Below are positions 9,554 through 18,929 of a stretch of DNA of 64,000 nt, piece by piece. Under the pieces are notes generated by a model, which had not been told where the DNA came from, did no database searches, and saw only the letters and a list, made by a program, of their open reading frames with translations. Within the stretch, counting starts at the first letter, position 1; every line of letters starts with the position of its first letter. The position numbers were made by a program, and so were the translations under genes. Origin of the DNA: JAAAPF01 sp964481035 (GTDB lineage Bacteria; Pseudomonadota; Alphaproteobacteria; Geminicoccales; Geminicoccaceae); NCBI GenBank assembly GCA_964481035.1, contig CAYZSE010000001.1, forward strand, positions 6,513 through 70,512, in the 5' to 3' direction.

Positions 9554-10515
9554 GGGGCGATCTCCAACTCGACGCGGCGCCGCGCGGCCGCTTCACCGCG
9601 GCGCCAGACAATCTCGCCCGCATAGCGTCCGGCAGGCCAGCCGGCCTCCGGACGCGGCGCGCCCGCATAATAGCTGCCGCGGGCGTGGCCCCGCTCGAGC
9701 ACCGTCTCGTGCTCCAGCACGCGGCCCGTCGGGCCGTCGATCGTGAACGTCAGCTCATCGCCACGCCGCGTGCCGTAGCCGTGCCACCACATGACCAGGG
9801 CCGGCGCGGTCGACGGCAGCGTCGTCTCGCCGTGCCAGCCGCGGAGCAGATCCTCGTCTGCGGGGGCGGTGGGGGCAAAACCGGCGTCGACCAGCGGCAG
9901 CGGGTCGTAGCCCGGCGAGCCGGCGATCAGCGACGCGCCGGGCGCGCCACAATCGGCACCTCCGGCGACCTCGGCACCATCATAGGGATCGACCAGCGTG
10001 CCCTCGCGCCACAGCGACCAGTGGACGTGGGGAAAGCTCGTCTCGCCCGACAGGCCGACACGCCCGACCGGCTGGCCGGCTTCGACCGCGTCACCTGCGC
10101 GGACGAGCAGGCTGTCGCGGCGCAGGTGGCAGAGCTGGCTCACCCAGCCGGCTGCGTGCTCGATGCGCACGCCGTTGCCGCAGTTGCGGCCGGCCAGAGG
10201 CGGCGCGCCCTGCGCGTCGACGGCGACGTCCGGCATGCCGTCGCGGACGCCTACCACCGTGCCCGCCCCAGGGCTCAGGACGGCGATGCCGCGGGCGAGC
10301 TCGGCCATGTCGGCGAGCGCGAAGTCGGTGCCCTCGTGGCTGGCGCCCGTGAGCGTGCCGCAGCCGACGTCGCGAACGCCCGGTCCCGGATCCCGATCGA
10401 CGTAGCGGACGACCCAGCAGGTCTCGCCGAGAACGCAATCGGCCGGGACGACGAACGGCGGCGCCGCCACGGCCGGTACGGCGACGACGAGACCCGCGAG
10501 AAACACGGACCGCAT
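9550..10515 (-). CDS. secreted M23-family metallopeptidase
   Basis: About 321 residues with an N-terminal signal peptide (MRSVFLAGLVVAVPAVAAP). The zinc ligands of M23 (LytM-type) peptidases are present: SHEGTDFAL (His, Asp) and PHVHWSLW (HxH). Such enzymes cleave peptide cross-links in peptidoglycan or activate amidases. A second domain of about 100 residues follows (from YDPLPLVDAGFAP) and may be an Ig-like or binding module. The ATG at 10515 has GGAGGAG upstream. It sits where hpf/ptsN often follows rpoN, but does not resemble them. Confidence 0.85.
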   Translation of the reverse strand: MRSVFLAGLVVAVPAVAAPPFVVPADCVLGETCWVVRYVDRDPGPGVRDVGCGTLTGASHEGTDFALADMAELARGIAVLSPGAGTVVGVRDGMPDVAVDAQGAPPLAGRNCGNGVRIEHAAGWVSQLCHLRRDSLLVRAGDAVEAGQPVGRVGLSGETSFPHVHWSLWREGTLVDPYDGAEVAGGADCGAPGASLIAGSPGYDPLPLVDAGFAPTAPADEDLLRGWHGETTLPSTAPALVMWWHGYGTRRGDELTFTIDGPTGRVLEHETVLERGHARGSYYAGAPRPEAGWPAGRYAGEIVWRRGEAAARRRVELEIAP

Positions 10516-10683
10516 GGGCTCCTCCACGACAATCGACCCGCGGCAGGGTAGAGCGGCCCTGCTCAGGCGCAAAGCCGCGAGGCAGCGAAAGCCGAGCGGA
10601 CGCCGTCGCTCCCGCCGGGCGACGATCGGAAGGCCGAGGAACCCTGTCGGAGCGAGGCCGATGGCACCTCGCGAGCGGGGGCG

Positions 10684-12108
10684 TCAGGCCGACATGGCGC
10701 GGGCGCGGCGACGCTCGACCGAGGAGGGGATGCCGAGGCTCTCGCGGTACTTGGCCACCGTCCGCCGGGCCAGCACCATGCCCTGGCCGCCGAGGTGGCG
10801 CACGATCTGGTCATCGGAGAGCACCGTCTCGGCGGTCTCCTTCTCGACCAGCGCCTTGATCTGCTGGCGGATCGCCTCGGCGGCGTGCGCCTCGCCGCCC
10901 CCCTCGCCACCGACGGCATTGGAGAAGAAGTACTTGAAGGGCAGGACGCCCTGCGGCGTCGCCACGAGCTTGCCGGCGGTCGCACGACTGACGGTGCTCT
11001 CGTGCAGGCCCGTCGCCTCTGCGACTTGGCGCAGCACCAGCGGCTTCAGGGCCCGGACGCCGTCGGCGAGGAAGCCCGATTGCTGCTCGACGATGAATTC
11101 GGCGACCTTGAGGATCGTGCGCGCTCGCTGATCGAGCGCTTTGACCAGCCAGTTGGCGGCCTGGAAGCGCTCGGCGAAGTAGGTCTTGACGCTCGGCTCC
11201 AGCCCGGGCCCATGCACTTGGGTGTAGTAGTCGACGTTGACGAGGACCCGCGGCAGCGTCGCGTTGTTGAGCTCGACGCGCCAGCCGCCCTGGTGCGGGG
11301 TGATCCACAAGTCCGGGACCGAGCCACCTTCGGGCGGCGGCGCGAAGGCCAAGCCGGGCCGGGGATCCAGGGCGCGGATCTCCTGCACCATCTCCGCGAG
11401 GTCCTCCTCGTCGACCTGGCAGAGCCGCAGGAGCGCCCGTCGATCGGCCTTGGCGAGCTTGTCGAGATGCGCGAGCAACCGCTGCATCGCCGGGTCGAGC
11501 CGGTCGCGCTCGGCGAGTTGCAGCGCCAGACACTCGGCGAGCGAGCGGGCGCCGACGCCGGTCGGATCGAAGCTCTGGATCGTCGTCAGCACCGCCTCGA
11601 CCCGCGCCGCCTCCAGGCCCAGACGGCCGGCGATCTCCGCGACCGTGGTGCGCAGGTAGCCCGCCTCGTCGACGGCCTCGACGAGATGGTGGCCGACCAC
11701 GCGGTCGACGGGATCGGCGACGGCAACGTGCAACTGCTCGATGAGATGGTCGTAGAGGGTGCGATCTTCGGCGAGGCGCTGCTCGAGATCGGGGAGGTCG
11801 TCGTCGAAAGCTTGGCGCTGCCCGCCGCCGACCTGCACGAAGCCGTCGCTCGGCGCCGGTCCCGCGGGGTGGTGCCAGCCATCGTCCCAACACGCTTCCA
11901 GGGTCGGCTCGGCCGCCGTGAGCGTCGTCTCGACGGTCTCGCCGGTCGCCTCGCCGCCTTCGAGGAAGGGGTTCTCGGCCAGCTCCTGGTCGACGTACCC
12001 GACCACCTCCAGATTGGTCATCTGCAAGAGCTTGATGGCCTGCTGCAGCTGGGGGGTCATGACCAGCTGCTGGCTCTGCTTGAGATCGAGGCGAAGGCTC
12101 AAGGACAT
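10684..12108 (-). CDS. rpoN: RNA polymerase sigma-54 factor
   Basis: Sigma-54, which directs RNA polymerase to -24/-12 promoters activated by enhancer-binding proteins. The 474-residue product starts with region I (SLRLDLKQSQQLVMTPQLQQ) and continues with an acidic region II. Then come the core-binding domain, an HTH (VAEATGLHESTVSRATAGK) and the C-terminal RpoN box (ARRTVAKYRESLGIPSS) that contacts the -24 element. It follows lptB by 11 bases, the normal alphaproteobacterial order. Nitrogen metabolism genes such as gltDB and others may use it, but no clear -24/-12 site was identified here. Confidence 0.97.
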   Translation of the reverse strand: MSLSLRLDLKQSQQLVMTPQLQQAIKLLQMTNLEVVGYVDQELAENPFLEGGEATGETVETTLTAAEPTLEACWDDGWHHPAGPAPSDGFVQVGGGQRQAFDDDLPDLEQRLAEDRTLYDHLIEQLHVAVADPVDRVVGHHLVEAVDEAGYLRTTVAEIAGRLGLEAARVEAVLTTIQSFDPTGVGARSLAECLALQLAERDRLDPAMQRLLAHLDKLAKADRRALLRLCQVDEEDLAEMVQEIRALDPRPGLAFAPPPEGGSVPDLWITPHQGGWRVELNNATLPRVLVNVDYYTQVHGPGLEPSVKTYFAERFQAANWLVKALDQRARTILKVAEFIVEQQSGFLADGVRALKPLVLRQVAEATGLHESTVSRATAGKLVATPQGVLPFKYFFSNAVGGEGGGEAHAAEAIRQQIKALVEKETAETVLSDDQIVRHLGGQGMVLARRTVAKYRESLGIPSSVERRRARAMSA

Positions 12109-12119
12109 GGGATCAGGGT

Positions 12120-12902
12120 TTAAACTTGAAAACCTTCGCCGAGGTAAACGCGCCGGACGTCGACGTCGCGAACGACCTCGGCCGGCTTGCCTTCCTTCAG
12201 CACTTGGCCGTTGTGGAGGATGTAGGCGCGGTCGATGATCTCCAGCGTGTCGCGGACGTTGTGGTCGGTGATGAGCACGCCGATCCCGCGGTCCTTGAGG
12301 TGCGCCACCAGCTCGCGGATCTCGGCGACGTTGATGGGGTCGATCCCGGCCAAGGGCTCGTCGAGAAGCATGAAGCCGGGCTTGGCAGCGAGCGCTCGGG
12401 CGATCTCCACTCGGCGCCGCTCGCCGCCCGACAGCGCCGGCGCCGGAACGCGCCGCAGATGGCTCAAGGCGAACTCCGAGAGCAGGCTCTCGAGCGCGGC
12501 CTCGCGCTCGGCCGCATCCGGCTCCACCACCTCGAGCACGGCGCGCAGGTTGCCTTCGACGGTGAGCCCACGGAAGACCGACGCCTCCTGCGGGAGATAG
12601 CCCATGCCGAGACGGGCGCGCCGGTACATCGGCAGCCGCGTCACGTCGCGCCCGTCCAGGAGCACGCGGCCGCGATCGGCGGGGATCAGGCCCATGACGA
12701 TATAGAAGGCGGTGGTCTTGCCGGCGCCGTTCGGCCCCAAGAGGCCGACCGCCTCGCCGCGGCGGACATTGAAGCTCACGTCACGCAGCACCTGGCGGGT
12801 CTTGTAGCTCTTGCCGACATGCGCCGCGGCGAGGCCTTCGGTGCCGCCGCCGCCCGGCAGCGGCCGCAACGGCAGAACCCGCGCGGACCTTTGCGGTGCC
12901 AT
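12120..12902 (-). CDS. lptB: LPS export ABC transporter ATP-binding protein
   Basis: Cytoplasmic ATPase of the LptB2FG transporter, which extracts lipopolysaccharide from the inner membrane. The 260-residue product has Walker A (GPNGAGKTT), Q-loop (LPQEASVF), the signature [15 protein letters not shown], Walker B ([13 protein letters not shown]) and the H-loop (ITDHN). The ATG at 12902 overlaps the lptA stop by one base (TGATG). A TTG three bases upstream is a weaker alternative. It lies in the kdsD-lptC-lptA-lptB-rpoN block, an LPS assembly operon. Confidence 0.97.
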   Translation of the reverse strand: MAPQRSARVLPLRPLPGGGGTEGLAAAHVGKSYKTRQVLRDVSFNVRRGEAVGLLGPNGAGKTTAFYIVMGLIPADRGRVLLDGRDVTRLPMYRRARLGMGYLPQEASVFRGLTVEGNLRAVLEVVEPDAAEREAALESLLSEFALSHLRRVPAPALSGGERRRVEIARALAAKPGFMLLDEPLAGIDPINVAEIRELVAHLKDRGIGVLITDHNVRDTLEIIDRAYILHNGQVLKEGKPAEVVRDVDVRRVYLGEGFQV

Positions 12903-13420
12903 CAACTGCCCCCGACGTTCTGCGGCTGGAACAGCGCACGCACGCGACCGCCCTCACCCGCCGCGCGCATGGTCGACACCCCGCTCGCGAGGTCGACGTC
13001 GAGGCGGCTGCCGCGGATCACGTTGTCGTCGCGGGTCAAGACGACGTCGCCGGTCATGATGATCCGCTGCGTGGCGAGGTCGTAGGTCGCCTCGCTGCCG
13101 CGGGCGACGTCGCGCGGCGACCGCACCACGACGTCGCCGGACGCGACCACCCGCTCGATGTCGCCGCCTGCGCCGCCCGCGTCGCCCGCGTCGCCCGCGT
13201 AGAAGACCCGGAGCTCGTCCGCGGTCAGACGGAGCTCACCCTGGACGGCGTCGACGGCGCCGCGGAACACGGCGAGCCCCTCTGCTCGACGCACCTCCAG
13301 CTCGTCGGCCGCGATCTCGATCGGGCCGTCGGCGGTGATGTCGCCGAAGCCCGCGCCCTGCGCGAGGGCCGAGCCGGCCATGGCCGCGACGACGACCGCC
13401 GCGCATGCGCCGCTCCTCAC
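12902..13420 (-). CDS. lptA: LPS transport periplasmic protein LptA (OstA-like)
   Basis: A 172-residue periplasmic protein with a signal peptide ([21 protein letters not shown]) and an OstA-fold beta-jellyroll. The repeats [21 protein letters not shown] and [21 protein letters not shown] are typical. It forms the bridge that carries LPS from LptC to LptD. The start is GTG and overlaps the lptC stop (GTGA). A short Gly/Asp/Ala run ([11 protein letters not shown], encoded by near-perfect 9-base repeats around 13175-13205) is an unusual low-complexity insert that could vary in length. Confidence 0.93.
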   Translation of the reverse strand: MRSGACAAVVVAAMAGSALAQGAGFGDITADGPIEIAADELEVRRAEGLAVFRGAVDAVQGELRLTADELRVFYAGDAGDAGGAGGDIERVVASGDVVVRSPRDVARGSEATYDLATQRIIMTGDVVLTRDDNVIRGSRLDVDLASGVSTMRAAGEGGRVRALFQPQNVGGS

Positions 13421-14034
13421 GAGCCGTCCTCGGTTGCCGTCGCCGTGCGCAGATTGACCCGCACGTCGCCGCTAAAGCGCAGCACCTCGCCCCGCTTCTC
13501 GACCTCGAGCCGCTCGGCGGAGATCGTCCCCTGCGGCCCGAGGCCGTCGATCGGCCCGCGCGTCACCAGGGATCCTGCCGCGATCGCCACGGTGGCAGCG
13601 TCGGTCCGCAGGCGGTAGCCGTCGCTCGTCGCGACCTCGATCCCGCCGTCGAGATCGATGGTCTCGCGGTCACGGTCGTAGAGAGCGCGGGCGGCCTCCA
13701 CCTCGACGTCGCGCCGCTCCGGGGTGGGCAGCTCCGCGCGCATGTGCTCGAGCTCGACGTGCCTGGGCGAGGTCGGATCGAGCCGCGCCGCCTCCGCCTC
13801 CACGCGATAGGCGCCCTCGGCGCTCGCCTCACCGACATAGCGCGGGTTGTCGAGGCGGACGCGGCCGTCCTTCTCGATGACCGTCTCGTCGACCTCCGGC
13901 AGGACGAAATCCCGATCGAGCCCCTGCAGCCGCGGCCACAGCACGAGCGCCGCCACGAGCGCCGCCGCACCAAAGGGCAGCGCCAGGCGCATGACGCGGA
14001 CAAAGCGGGTGTAGCGGCTCTTCTGCGGGATCAT
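13417..14034 (-). CDS. lptC: LPS export system protein LptC
   Basis: A 205-residue bitopic inner-membrane protein. One N-terminal transmembrane helix (about residues 12-32: VMRLALPFGAAALVAALVLW) is followed by a periplasmic beta-jellyroll with LEHMRAELPTPERRDVEVEA. LptC links LptB2FG to LptA. The gene lies between kdsD (10 bases upstream) and lptA (4-base overlap), which fits the assignment better than sequence alone, since LptC is poorly conserved. Confidence 0.92.
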   Translation of the reverse strand: MIPQKSRYTRFVRVMRLALPFGAAALVAALVLWPRLQGLDRDFVLPEVDETVIEKDGRVRLDNPRYVGEASAEGAYRVEAEAARLDPTSPRHVELEHMRAELPTPERRDVEVEAARALYDRDRETIDLDGGIEVATSDGYRLRTDAATVAIAAGSLVTRGPIDGLGPQGTISAERLEVEKRGEVLRFSGDVRVNLRTATATEDGS

Positions 14035-14044
14035 GCCGCTCGCC

Positions 14045-15064
14045 TCATGCGATCCCGGCGTGCAGGCAGTCGTGGAGGTGGATCACACCCGCGGGCGAGA
14101 CCCCGGCCGTGCCGAGGACGAACAGCTGGGTGACGGCCGGCTCCTGCTCGGTCATGGCGGCGAGCGCCTCGGCGGCGAGCGCGTCGGCGGTGATCGTCCG
14201 CGGCGACGGCGTCATCACCGCGCCGACGGGCTCCTGCAGGAATCTCTCGCTGTCGAGATGGCGGCGCAGGTCGCCGTCGGTCACGATTCCGACCAGGCGG
14301 CCGGCGTCGACCACGCCGACGCAGCCCAAGCGCTTCTTGGTCATCTCGACGATCGCCTCTGCCATCGGCCGGTCGGGGGCGATCAGGGGCACGTCATCGC
14401 CCTTGTGCATGATGTCGCGGACGCGCACGAGCCGCGCGCCGAGCTTACCGCCGGGATGAAAGACGGCGAAGTCCTCGCGGTCGAACCCCTTCGCGGCCAG
14501 CACCGCCGCGGCGAGCGCGTCGCCCATGGCGAGCATGGCGGTCGTGGAACTGGTCGGCGCGAGGCCCATGGGACAGGCCTCGGTCAAAGGCGGCAACACC
14601 AGCGTCACGTCCGCCCGGTCGGCGAGCGTGCTCGGCGCGCGGCCGACCAGCGCCACGAGCGGCAGGCGAAAGCGGCGCGTATGGGTGACGAGGTCACCCA
14701 ACTCCGGCGTCTCGCCGGAGTTCGACAAGGCCAGCACGAGATCGCCGGGTGCCACCATGCCGAGATCGCCGTGGCTCGCCTCGCTCGGATGAACGAAGAA
14801 GGACGGCGTCCCGGTCGACGCCAGCGTCGCCGCGATCTTGCGGGCGATGTGCCCGCTCTTGCCCATCCCCGCCGTGACGATACGGCCTTTGCAGGCCAAG
14901 ACACGCTTGCAGGCTTCGGCGAAGCTCGCATCGAGCGCTTGGGCGGTGGCGCGCAGCGCCTCGCCCTCGAGCTGCAAGACACGGCGTCCGACCCGCAGGT
15001 GCGCGGCGGAGGCGAGCGGCAGGGTCTCGTCGGGATCGGTCAAGGAGGGCGCAGCGGAACTCAT
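14045..15064 (-). CDS. kdsD: arabinose-5-phosphate isomerase
   Basis: Converts ribulose-5-phosphate to arabinose-5-phosphate, the first step of Kdo synthesis for LPS. The 339-residue product has an N-terminal SIS sugar-isomerase domain (VTAGMGKSGHIARKIAATLAST, HPSEASHGDLGM, LALSNSGETPEL) and two C-terminal CBS domains (from about residue 215: VRDIMHKGDDVPLI and VGAVMTPSPRTI). Length and domain order match KdsD. It leads directly into lptC-lptA-lptB, coupling Kdo supply with LPS export. Confidence 0.95.
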   Translation of the reverse strand: MSSAAPSLTDPDETLPLASAAHLRVGRRVLQLEGEALRATAQALDASFAEACKRVLACKGRIVTAGMGKSGHIARKIAATLASTGTPSFFVHPSEASHGDLGMVAPGDLVLALSNSGETPELGDLVTHTRRFRLPLVALVGRAPSTLADRADVTLVLPPLTEACPMGLAPTSSTTAMLAMGDALAAAVLAAKGFDREDFAVFHPGGKLGARLVRVRDIMHKGDDVPLIAPDRPMAEAIVEMTKKRLGCVGVVDAGRLVGIVTDGDLRRHLDSERFLQEPVGAVMTPSPRTITADALAAEALAAMTEQEPAVTQLFVLGTAGVSPAGVIHLHDCLHAGIA

Positions 15065-15218
15065 TTCGAACCCTTCATTCGCCGACGGCGAGCACGAAGC
15101 TCTCGCCTCTGCGGCGGATACGACGGAGCGTCCCCCCTCGCGACCACGCGTTCATGCAAGGGCGATGCCAGCTCGCACGTACTATGCGAAGCCGCATGCA
15201 CCGCGTCAATGAACGCCG

Positions 15219-15845
15219 TCAGTGCGCGAAAATATCCGCCTCCGCCCAGCCGGCGAGGTCGAGCGTGGCGCGGGTCGGCAGAAAGCCGAAGCAGGCGTGG
15301 GCCAAGGCGGTCCGTTCCTCACGGGCGAGCATCGCCTCGAGCCGTGCCTTGAGCGCGTGCAGATGGAGGACGTCGCTCGCGGCGTAGAGCCGCTGCGGCT
15401 CGGAGAGCTCGTCGGCGCCCCAGTCCGAGGTCTGCTGCATCTTCTGCAGATCGACACCGAGCAGCTCGCGGCAAAGATCCCGCAGGCCGTGACGATCGGT
15501 GTAGGTCCGCACCAGCTTGGAAGCGATCTTCGTGCACCACACGGGCGCGGTGTCGATCCCCAGGTCGTGACGCAAGAGAGCGACGTCGAAGCGCGCATAG
15601 TGGAAGAGCTTGAGGACCTCCGGGTTCTCCAAGAGGGCCCGCAATCGTGGCGCGGCGCGCTGACCGCGCGCGATCTGGACGAGGTGCGCGGTGCCGTCCC
15701 CGCCGGACAGCTGAACGAGGCACAACCGATCGCGGCCGGCGACCAGGCCCATCGCCTCGGTATCGACGGCGACGCTGCCGCCCAACTCGAGTTGCTCGGG
15801 CAGGTCGCCGCGATGCAGGGTAACGTTGGGCGTGTCTGCGCACAC
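15219..15845 (-). CDS. RNase D-family 3'-5' exonuclease
   Basis: About 208 residues, a single DEDDy exonuclease domain. It has ExoI (VAVDTEAMGL), ExoII (LKLFHYARFDVALL) and ExoIII (YAASDVLHLH) with the four acidic residues and Tyr. It lacks the HRDC domains of full-length E. coli RNase D, as is usual for this short alphaproteobacterial family. A role in tRNA 3' trimming is inferred. I set the start at the GTG (15843-15845) because the tRNA-Leu gene ends just upstream at 15869 and GAGG precedes this GTG. Longer reading would run into the tRNA. Confidence 0.9.
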   Translation of the reverse strand: MCADTPNVTLHRGDLPEQLELGGSVAVDTEAMGLVAGRDRLCLVQLSGGDGTAHLVQIARGQRAAPRLRALLENPEVLKLFHYARFDVALLRHDLGIDTAPVWCTKIASKLVRTYTDRHGLRDLCRELLGVDLQKMQQTSDWGADELSEPQRLYAASDVLHLHALKARLEAMLAREERTALAHACFGFLPTRATLDLAGWAEADIFAH

Positions 15846-15868
15846 GGACGGCGACCTCGGCGAAACGA

Positions 15869-15955
15869 TGGTGCCCAGGAGAGGACTCGAACCTCCACCC
15901 TCGTGAGAGGACAGGTACCTGAAACCTGCGCGTCTACCAATTCCGCCACCTGGGC
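15869..15955 (-). tRNA. tRNA-Leu (CAG)
   Basis: An 87-base cloverleaf on the minus strand. The acceptor stem GCCCAGG pairs with CCTGGGC, the anticodon stem is CAGGT/ACCTG with loop TTCAGGT (anticodon CAG), there is a long class II variable arm, the T-loop is TTCGAGT, and the 3' CCA is encoded. The long variable arm and anticodon identify leucine. It sits immediately upstream of the RNase D-family gene. Confidence 0.96.
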
Positions 15956-16107
15956 GGCGCGGATGCGCGGGTGTAGGCGCCGGCGCTGCGCCCGTCAAGG
16001 TCGGCCGCCGCGGCCGCGGTCGCCCGGGCGGCCGCGGCTTGGATCGCCTCGACGGGACGCCTATAAGTCCGCGCGCGCCCGGGGCCGGGCGGATACTGGA
16101 GGACCCC

Positions 16108-17046
16108 ATGAAGAATGACCTCGTCACGGTTTTCGGAGGCTCGGGCTTTCTCGGCCGCTACATCGTGCGCCGGCTCGCCGCCGAAGGCGCGCGGGTGCGG
16201 GTCGTCTGCCGCCACCCGCACAAGGCCATCCACCTCAAGCCCATGGGCGAGGTCGGCCAGATCACCCTGGAACGCGGCAACGTCACCCGCATCGACGATC
16301 TCGGCCGTTTCGTCGAGGGCGCGAGCTACGTCGTCAATCTGATCGGGATCCTGTTCGAGAAGGGCGCGCAGACCTTCGACACCGTTCAGGCGGAGACCCC
16401 GGCGCGCATCGCCGAGGCGGCGGCCGCGGCTCGGGTCCGGCAACTGGTCCAGCTTTCGGCGATCGGCGCGGACGCCACGAGCGAGGCGGCCTACGCCCGG
16501 ACCAAGGCCGCGGGCGAGGCCGCGGTCCGCCGGCATTTTCCCGATGCCGTCGTGCTCCGGCCGAGCGTGGTCTTCGGCCCCGAGGACGACTTCTTCAACC
16601 GCTTCGGCAAGATGGCGCAGATCAGCCCGTTCCTGCCGCTCATCGACGGCGGCGGGACGAGGTTCCAGCCGGTCTACGTCGACGACGTCGCCCGCGCCGT
16701 CCTCGTGGCGCTGACCGACAAGAGCGCGCGGGGCGAAACCTTCGAGCTCGGCGGCCCCACCGTCTACACCTTCAAGCAGCTCCTCGAGTACCTGTTGAGC
16801 CTGCTGGATCGCCGCCGCGCGCTGATCAACCTGCCGGCCAACGTCGCGCGCTTCCAGGCGCGCTTCACGGAGCTCTTGCCGAGCCCGCCGCTCACCCGCG
16901 ACCAGATCGCCCTTCTGGCGAGCGACAACGTCGTTGCCGCCGAGGCGAAGACCCTGAACGACCTGGGCATCCAGGCGACCCCGCTCGAGGTGATCGTGCC
17001 GACCTACGTCGAGAGGTACGCGCGGCGGCACTCGCGCCGCCTGTGA
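16108..17046 (+). CDS. NAD(P)-binding NDUFA9-family protein (complex I associated)
   Basis: A 312-residue atypical short-chain dehydrogenase. It has the N-terminal nucleotide motif VFGGSGFLGRYIVRRLA, VNLIGILFEKGAQTFD, a YARTKAAGE segment in place of YxxxK, and VVLRPSVVFGPEDDFFNRF, which is very typical of the NDUFA9/YfcH-like family. In mitochondria and some alphaproteobacteria this protein is an accessory subunit of NADH dehydrogenase that holds NADPH. Here it is not beside nuo genes. The ATG at 16108 has TGGAGGA upstream. Confidence 0.9.
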   Translation: MKNDLVTVFGGSGFLGRYIVRRLAAEGARVRVVCRHPHKAIHLKPMGEVGQITLERGNVTRIDDLGRFVEGASYVVNLIGILFEKGAQTFDTVQAETPARIAEAAAAARVRQLVQLSAIGADATSEAAYARTKAAGEAAVRRHFPDAVVLRPSVVFGPEDDFFNRFGKMAQISPFLPLIDGGGTRFQPVYVDDVARAVLVALTDKSARGETFELGGPTVYTFKQLLEYLLSLLDRRRALINLPANVARFQARFTELLPSPPLTRDQIALLASDNVVAAEAKTLNDLGIQATPLEVIVPTYVERYARRHSRRL

Positions 17047-17174
17047 GGCCGCGGCCCAGGGGCGATGAAGCCTTTGACGGGCACGCCGACAAGCGGTTAC
17101 TTCAAGCGCTCCGCGGTGCCCGACGATTGGATTAGGCTGCGCGCGTCGGCCGGGGCCGAAGGACGAGATATTTT

Positions 17175-17918
17175 TTGAGCCTCGGGATTTTCGACTCGAT
17201 GCCTCACGGTCCGGCCGGCGGTGACGCCGAGATTTTGGACGACCTGTTCGCCGATGTCGTCGCCGAATGGCGGTCCGCCGAGGTGCCGCCGGAGTTGACG
17301 CGCCAGCTCCGGGCGTCCGCGCGGGTGCTGCGGCTGGGCGACGGCGACATGCTCTATCGGCGCGACCGGGTGGACCCCTCGTTGTACGCGCTTCGCCGCG
17401 GCACGCTGATCGCCTGGACCGTCAACGACATAGGTGAGCCGCGCCCGATCCACGCGCTTCGCCGCGGCGCCTGGCCGGCCTCGGCGGCGACCACGCTCGG
17501 CGCGCCGCGGCTGGTCGACATGCGGGCGAGCGGCCCGGCGACCGTTGTCGCAGTCGAGGGGGCCGTCGTGCAGCGGCTGGCGGATGCCGAGCCGCGCCTG
17601 TGGCACTGGCTGGCCCAGATGGAGAGCCGCCTGCTCGCCGAGATGGTGACGATCGTCGCCTCGCTGCTCAACGACGGCTCGCTGCAGCGCATCGCCGGCC
17701 GCCTCGTGGCGCTGGTCGACGCCGGCGCCGGCGACGAGGCCGTCGCGCTGAGCCAGAACGAGCTGGCGCTCTTGACCGGCGTCTCGCGCAACACCGCGCA
17801 TCGCACCCTGAGCCTGCTCGAGCAACGCGGGCTGATCGCGCGCGGCTACCGTCGCTTGACGATACTCGATCGCGCCGCGCTCGAACGGCTCGCCGCCGAG
17901 GGCGATCCCATGTCTTGA
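17175..17918 (+). CDS. Crp/Fnr-family transcriptional regulator
   Basis: About 247 residues. A cyclic-nucleotide-binding-like beta barrel (about residues 30-140) is followed by a dimerisation helix (LLAEMVTIVASLLNDGSLQR) and a winged HTH, LSQNELALLTGVSRNTAHRTL. There are no FNR-type N-terminal cysteines and no clear cAMP phosphate-binding RxS motif, so the signal is unknown. The start is uncertain: TTG at 17175 has an upstream AAGGACGAG, while ATG at 17199 lacks a clear site. It converges with the uppP remnant, whose reading frame runs on antisense to this gene. Confidence 0.8.
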   Translation: MSLGIFDSMPHGPAGGDAEILDDLFADVVAEWRSAEVPPELTRQLRASARVLRLGDGDMLYRRDRVDPSLYALRRGTLIAWTVNDIGEPRPIHALRRGAWPASAATTLGAPRLVDMRASGPATVVAVEGAVVQRLADAEPRLWHWLAQMESRLLAEMVTIVASLLNDGSLQRIAGRLVALVDAGAGDEAVALSQNELALLTGVSRNTAHRTLSLLEQRGLIARGYRRLTILDRAALERLAAEGDPMS

Positions 17919-17963
17919 GATCATCGCGCAGCGGGCCACCGCCCGCCCTGGCCTTGGCGCACG

Positions 17964-18769
17964 CCATCCGGCGGCGTAGGCGAGAGCGAGCAGGACGAGG
18001 CCGAGGACGACACGATAGCCGACGAACGGCGTGAAGCTCGCGTGCCGCAGCCACCGCATCATCAAGACGACGGCCAGGAGGGCGGAGACGAAGGCGGGCA
18101 CCCCGCCGGCGAGGCCGTCATGGGTCGGCGCGAGCTCGTCGAGGCGCGCCAGTTGCAGGGCCAGCAAGAGGCCCGCGGCGGCCATCGTCGGGATCGACAG
18201 CAACATCGAGAAGCGCCCGGCCTCGGTTCGCTCGTGGCCGAGCAATCGGGCCGCAGTCATGGTGATGCCCGCCCGGCTGGTGCCGGGGATCAGCGCCAGG
18301 ATCTGGGCCGTTCCGATGAACAGCGCACCGCCCATTCCCATGGTCGCGAGCGTCAGCTCGCGCCGGCTCCATTGATCGGCGGCCTAGAGCACGAGACCGA
18401 ACAGCAGCATCGTCCAGCCGATGACGTCCAAGCGCCGCGGTTGGTCGAGATGCCCGACGACGAGCGCGCCGCCGACGACGACCGGCACCGTCGCGACGGC
18501 GACATGCGCCATCAGCCGCCGCGCCGGGTGCGCCAGCAACCCTGCCTCGCGCCATCTAACGCGCCGCGGGTCAGGGCGCGGAGGTCGCGCCAGAGATAGG
18601 CCATGACCGCGCCCAGCGCGCCGATGGGCACGGCGACGTCGCTCATCAGCCCCTGGTCCGGCCAGCCGGTCAGCAGCGGGACGAGGATCAGGTGCTCCGA
18701 GGAGCTGATCGGCAGGACCTCGGTGATGCCTTGGACGACGGTGAGAACGAAGAGCTGAAGGAAGTCCAT
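17964..18769 (-). pseudogene. uppP: undecaprenyl-diphosphatase remnant (frameshifted, with an in-frame stop)
   Basis: The minus strand from ATG 18769 reads MDFLQLFVLTVVQGITEVLP, then ISSSEHLILVPLLTGWPDQG, the start of UppP/BacA, which dephosphorylates undecaprenyl-PP. Near 18550, after ALTRGALDGA, the frame changes to EAGLLAHPARRLMAHVAVAT. At 18384-18386 a TAG stands where relatives have Tyr (GLVL-stop-AADQ). The rest (LALIPGTSRAGITMTAARLL, FTPFVGYR) continues in that frame. No stop follows the expected C-terminus: the frame stays open to 17097. Two or three lesions in one gene, while its neighbours are intact, favour true decay over sequencing error. Confidence 0.85.
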
Positions 18770-18900
18770 CCACCACCTGCTTGGTCATGGTGGCGGACCA
18801 CGGCCGGCATGCGCAGCGGTGGAATCGGGGCCGGAGCGGCCGCTCGGCTAGCGATCTGCGGAAATTGGTCCCGAACCGGGACGACCTCCCGCAAACGGTC

Positions 18901-18929
18901 TGGACGTTACTCCGGCGCGCCGCTATAAA
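18901..18929 (+). promoter_or_regulatory. candidate sigma-70-type promoter for gltDB
   Basis: TGGACG (18901-18906) and TATAAA (18924-18929) are separated by 17 bases, about 115 bases upstream of gltD, in the only sizeable gap before that operon. The -10 is close to consensus and stands out in high-GC DNA. The rest of the 275-base gap between uppP and gltD shows no gene. Confidence 0.5.

Noticed and set aside
13175..13205. Nine-base repeats as a regulatory tandem array
   Set aside because: They are in frame within lptA and encode a short Asp-Ala-Gly run; a coding microrepeat is enough.
17097..18341. A 414-codon minus-strand gene from 18341
   Set aside because: Only its first ~125 codons resemble protein (the C-terminal part of UppP). 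The rest is antisense to the Crp/Fnr gene. Treated as part of the uppP pseudogene.
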